64,000 bases of DNA from Xestospongia muta (lineage: Eukaryota; Porifera; Demospongiae; Haplosclerida; Petrosiidae), in assembly GCA_963693285.1 (NCBI GenBank), contig OY848917.1, forward strand, positions 23,318,245 to 23,382,244, given 5' to 3'. Numbering within the stretch: position 1 is the stretch's first letter; every line of letters begins with the position of its first letter. This document shows positions 60,435 through 64,000 of the stretch, piece by piece. A program made the translations under genes and the position numbers. The notes under the pieces were generated by a model. The model was not told the origin of the DNA. It made no database searches and saw only the letters and a list, made by a program, of their open reading frames with translations.

Positions 60435-63248
60435 ACAGGTGGTATGTATGTAACAAGTTATTTGATGCAAACTAAACACATTATATGGTTTTGATTTCTA
60501 ACATACTGTCAGTCAATCTGATAGTATGTTAAAAATCAAATTTACAGTGACATATTTGTTACATCTATTACTATCACTTTTCTCATTTTCTTGGATAAAA
60601 ACATTTTATTAATTGCGATGCTGACATATATACAACAACATTATCATACATGTTCAGTACTGCCACATTTGCCCTGGACATCCAAATACTATTCTGAGAT
60701 ATTTAAGGAAATTCATGTAAATTTACATGTATGCACAAAGCTAAGTGCCCTAGGACTACCAGGTATGACCTTGGATGGTTGATCATTTAAGATTCCTATG
60801 TAGGTAAAAGTCACACCTACCTTAATTGGTAGAGCATCCACCTTCACTCACGTACACCTTCAAAGGTTTGTCCATCTATGGATACACTTTACTACCTGTA
60901 TACTGAATATCCTGGGAATTATTGTATATCCCAGTACCCACCAAGGTACAGCTTTTAATGGTTGATCCACATACAATATATAGGCCACCCATTACCAATC
61001 CTCTAATACCTAGTATCCTGGGAGTAGCCTTAGTATATTCCTAGGATCCATTGAAGTGCAGTGTACAATTTTCTGATTCTTAAATGTACATGTATGCTGG
61101 AACCTTGGCTTAGTATTCCTTTAATACTATGTATCCAAAAGTTATATGTACTTTCCAGGATCCACTCACTTGTACATATTACCAATGTTTCTATAAAACC
61201 AGTCTTTACACTCGTTTCCAATCCAACAAATTCAACAAATGCAGTATCAATTGGAGCACATATATCCCAACAAATATGTCAAGTAATCAAGAAGATAAAA
61301 TGTACATAATACTATATATGATAATCACTTAGTCAATCCTAGCTTTAGTTGATGGCTTTCAGCATGTGTGTTATAGTAACCTTACTGCTTCCTTTGTAGT
61401 GTGTAATGTAATTTTTTCAAAGTTAAGAAGCCAAAAACTCTGTCTTGGTTCTTTAATAATTAAAGAAACCAAATAACTTGTATATAACTATCTATATAGT
61501 ATGTCTCTTATACTAAAGGGTTTCAGTTAAGGTGACCTTAATACAAGTGTGTAGTAGAAAAGAGTAAATAGTAATACTAATAGAAAACACCTATTATCCA
61601 TTTAGACTATTATGGCCATCTCTACCTGGTGGGCCCAGAGAGCTTTTGTCACCTTTAGGGTCTGGTAAGTCCCATTTCTCCCTTTGGGTAAATTGATTCA
61701 TTAAAACCAGTGCTACCTTTAACATCAATGATATCATATGAACATGGTTCACCTTGAGGACCTGGGACATCAATATCATCTTGAAGACCTTTTTGGCCGG
61801 TAACACATTTGATGCCTTGAATACCATGTCTGCCATGGTGTCCTTTTCTCTTTCTGACTCTTTATACAAGTAGTACATGAACCTAAGTTCTTAATAAAAT
61901 ATAAATTGTATTAACCACACTGCACTCAGCTTGTGCATTTACTACACTACAAGAACTCAACCAATATAATGACAAAATGATTTTCAGTAGCTTCATCATC
62001 CATTCAAAATTGTTATGCTTCTGATAGGGCTAGTCTATCAGATGTAATGATAAAATATTTGTGTCTAATATCTGCACACGTACATAATGTGTATAGTATT
62101 TAATTTCAGAAAACCAAAAGACAAGCCAGAAATGAATCCTTATAATGTGGTTTTCCTTATGACAACAACATTATGTACTATTAAATAATCTTAGGATGAT
62201 TTTTACAATTATAATCTTGTTGGCTTTTGCTAACTTAACAAACTAATTAATGTCCACTGCTTATTTCAAACAATTATGAAACAACTTATAGTATTTTTTA
62301 TAATGGATCAATTAAATTAAACATGTTCATGAATATCACAGTAAAATTTAGCCAATGTTTGATTTGTTCCTTCTTTATTACTCAAAAGTTAAGATATCAT
62401 GGCAGCACATTTGCAGTTAACACATATTTATCAACTTTTATAAGTTTCAGTTTGAGAACTTTACAAACAAATTTAGTAGCCAGTCTTAAAAATACTTTGT
62501 TTGCAAAGTAAGGAATGTAAATGTTCAAAAACCTACAAAACATTTGCGATTGAACGTCTATGAAGAAATCCAAATATTTCTGTCACAATTATCACTATTT
62601 TTTCAATGTCTTACTCATTAGATTCTTTTAACTACACGTACACTATATAGAGCTAATAATTTCTTCATAGTTACTTCACAGACTCTGAAAACTGTTGATT
62701 CATTTATGTTGGCTCATTTTATCATATGTATAACAACGTAAGTACATGCACAAATCAAAGAGTAAGAAAATATTGACAAAAGTACATATTGATGACAGTA
62801 CATGTAGTTTATGACCAGAGCGTTTTCATGAGCTCAAGGGAATGTGTGGCAAAGGCAGGACAACAATAAATTTTATTGCCATTTTTATATAGACACAAAA
62901 TCAAAACTTCATATCTTTTGACAAGTAGTACACACCTTCCAGCAAGTTCATCTTTTTTAAGTAGTTCTATAGTTATGCCTACATCTGTTACTCCAGATAA
63001 ATGAGTACTATTAAATATATATTATGAAAACATACAGGAGTTCATTGAAGAGCTAGAGATTTATATTGTTTGTCTGTCAAGCTCTTCAGCATCAGACCAA
63101 GTGGCTACTATTGCTGATCGAATTGATTGCTTGTTAGATCTGCAGCAGCCCATTAAATTGACCAAAGGTATACCCGTGCATGACAAACTTAAATTCTCTA
63201 TTGGTGACCATCCCGCCGAAGCCTTTAAAAGAGGTTCTCGAATTGGAG
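60435..63248. repeat. Segmental duplication, copy 2 (partner 47200-51040)
   Basis: Runs from TATGTATGTAACAAGTTATT to the SAP-domain gene. Missing relative to copy 1: about 880 bp covering the 3' half of the collagen gene (junction at about 61595). Confidence 0.85.
61594..61999 (-). pseudogene. Short-chain collagen gene, copy 3 (3' half deleted)
   Basis: Signal peptide from ATG 61999 (MMKLLKIILSLYWLSSCSVV), with the same CTGAGT donor change as copy 2. The collagen part runs HGRHGIQGIKC, GVPGPQGEPCSYDIID-like, then SSLGPPGRDGHNSLNG, where it breaks off into the collagen 3' flank. About 45 bp of Gly-X-Y sequence present in copy 2 (the SQGIKGD part) are also absent. Confidence 0.6.
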
Positions 63249-64000
63249 CGTATGTTTCAGTCAACACCGAAAATCAAGAGCGTATGTTTCAACAGGCAAA
63301 GAAAACAGCTACTAATACTACGAACAGACGACCTGAAAACGTAATACCACCTGTGATGCTAAGAGTTCAAGCTAAGCAGCTTTCAGGAAAACTTTCTACC
63401 ATGTTTAGATCTTCTGAGACAGCAGTTAGGAGAGTATGTGCCAATATCCCTTCATTTAATAGAACAGCAGTTACAACTTCCTTTATAAATTCGAGAATTC
63501 ACAGTTGGCAGGCTCATCTACAACGTATTAGCTCTTATCTAGTCTTCAGTGAAGGTGTATTGTGCAAAGAAAGTGTAAGTGGTTATTTGTTCTTAGATGG
63601 AGACAATGATCCAGAATATCAAGTTGGTGGCCCTACAGTTCTCCACTTCAGAGACAGTAATATTCAAGATGTAATCAATAGGTCTTATACAGCATGGCAG
63701 AAAATCATTGAGAATGAAATCACCATCCCAACTAGATTTATTAGAGTTTTTCATGATGATGGAGAGTTAGAGTAACTAAGAGCTTGTGAGTCCAATTTAC
63801 AACATGAATACACTTCATCTTATGAAGAACAACACTTTGAATGTAGCATAACTGAAGGAGCAGAATGTGGTCTACAACAGAATGTGTCATCTCCACCACC
63901 AAACAGTGTGACTACATCCACTCCTACAAAATATTAAGAACTCAATGAAATAAGTTACCTGAAGCAAGCTGTCATTGATGAAACAAAAGACGATGTTGTA
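63038..64000 (+). pseudogene. SAP-domain mobile-element-like protein, copy 2 (runs off window)
   Basis: Starts like copy 1 (EFIEELEIY ... DHPAEAFKRGSRIG) and then jumps to YVSVNTENQERMFQQAKKTA, lacking about 795 bp that hold the zinc-like and SAP parts. It keeps a stretch missing from copy 1: NRTAVTTSFINSRIHSWQAH, LQRISSYLVFSEGVLCKES, YLFLDGDNDPEYQVGGPTVL and IPTRFIRVFHDDGELE. TAA at 63773 and 63935 interrupt an otherwise open frame to the window edge. Dead, but its first 675 bases are one open frame. Confidence 0.6.

Overview
The window looks like a compact, AT-rich invertebrate genome, most likely a demosponge of the Amphimedon type. This is inference. It rests on very short introns with canonical GT/AG ends, dense ACATGT/TGTACA palindromes, short collagen genes, and transposon families (restriction-like-endonuclease non-LTR elements, P2X7-like and SAP-type proteins) that I associate with sponges and cnidarians. 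All translations and splice joins were made by eye. There is no bacterial operon structure, CRISPR array, rRNA or recognisable tRNA.

Almost everything here is duplicated, inverted or broken. From 1 to 11.1 kb lie pieces of a centriolar C2-domain gene resembling C2CD3, with several stops and frameshifts and a transposon block (6.9-8.55 kb: pogo-like DDE transposase facing a HIRAN/Ulp1-like gene) in one intron. From 11.9 to 20.5 kb a unit of 3.7-3.9 kb is repeated in tandem nearly three times, then inverted from 21.0 to 24.0 kb. The spacer of that large inverted repeat holds a Ty3/gypsy-like gag fragment. From 25.5 to 37 kb is a transposon graveyard: a P2X7-ballast-like gene split by a nested MITE, a convergent DDE transposase, and four restriction-like-endonuclease non-LTR elements, two of whose pairings are tail to tail across ATT microsatellites. 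From 37 to 64 kb there are more copies of the unit, three broken short-chain collagen genes, extra copies of the C2CD3-like last exon, and a segmental duplication (47.2-51.0 kb with 60.4-63.25 kb) whose copies each end in a decayed SAP-domain mobile-element-like gene.

The most interesting content is a family of small secreted cysteine-rich proteins carried by the repeat unit. Each has four short exons: a signal peptide exon, two cysteine-rich exons and a Thr/Pro-rich tail exon, with a conserved TATA-like box 54-63 bp before the ATG. Three copies (16.5-17.3, 37.2-38.1 and 55.4-56.0 kb) are fully open when spliced, one is frameshifted, one has a changed C-terminus, and fragments persist elsewhere. 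Their last exon and 3' flank resemble those of the neighbouring collagen genes, suggesting common ancestry or exon sharing, perhaps an EMI-domain/collagen matrix system. The unit also carries a pair of foldback elements (about 110-117 bp each, 44-bp arms) repeated at five places.
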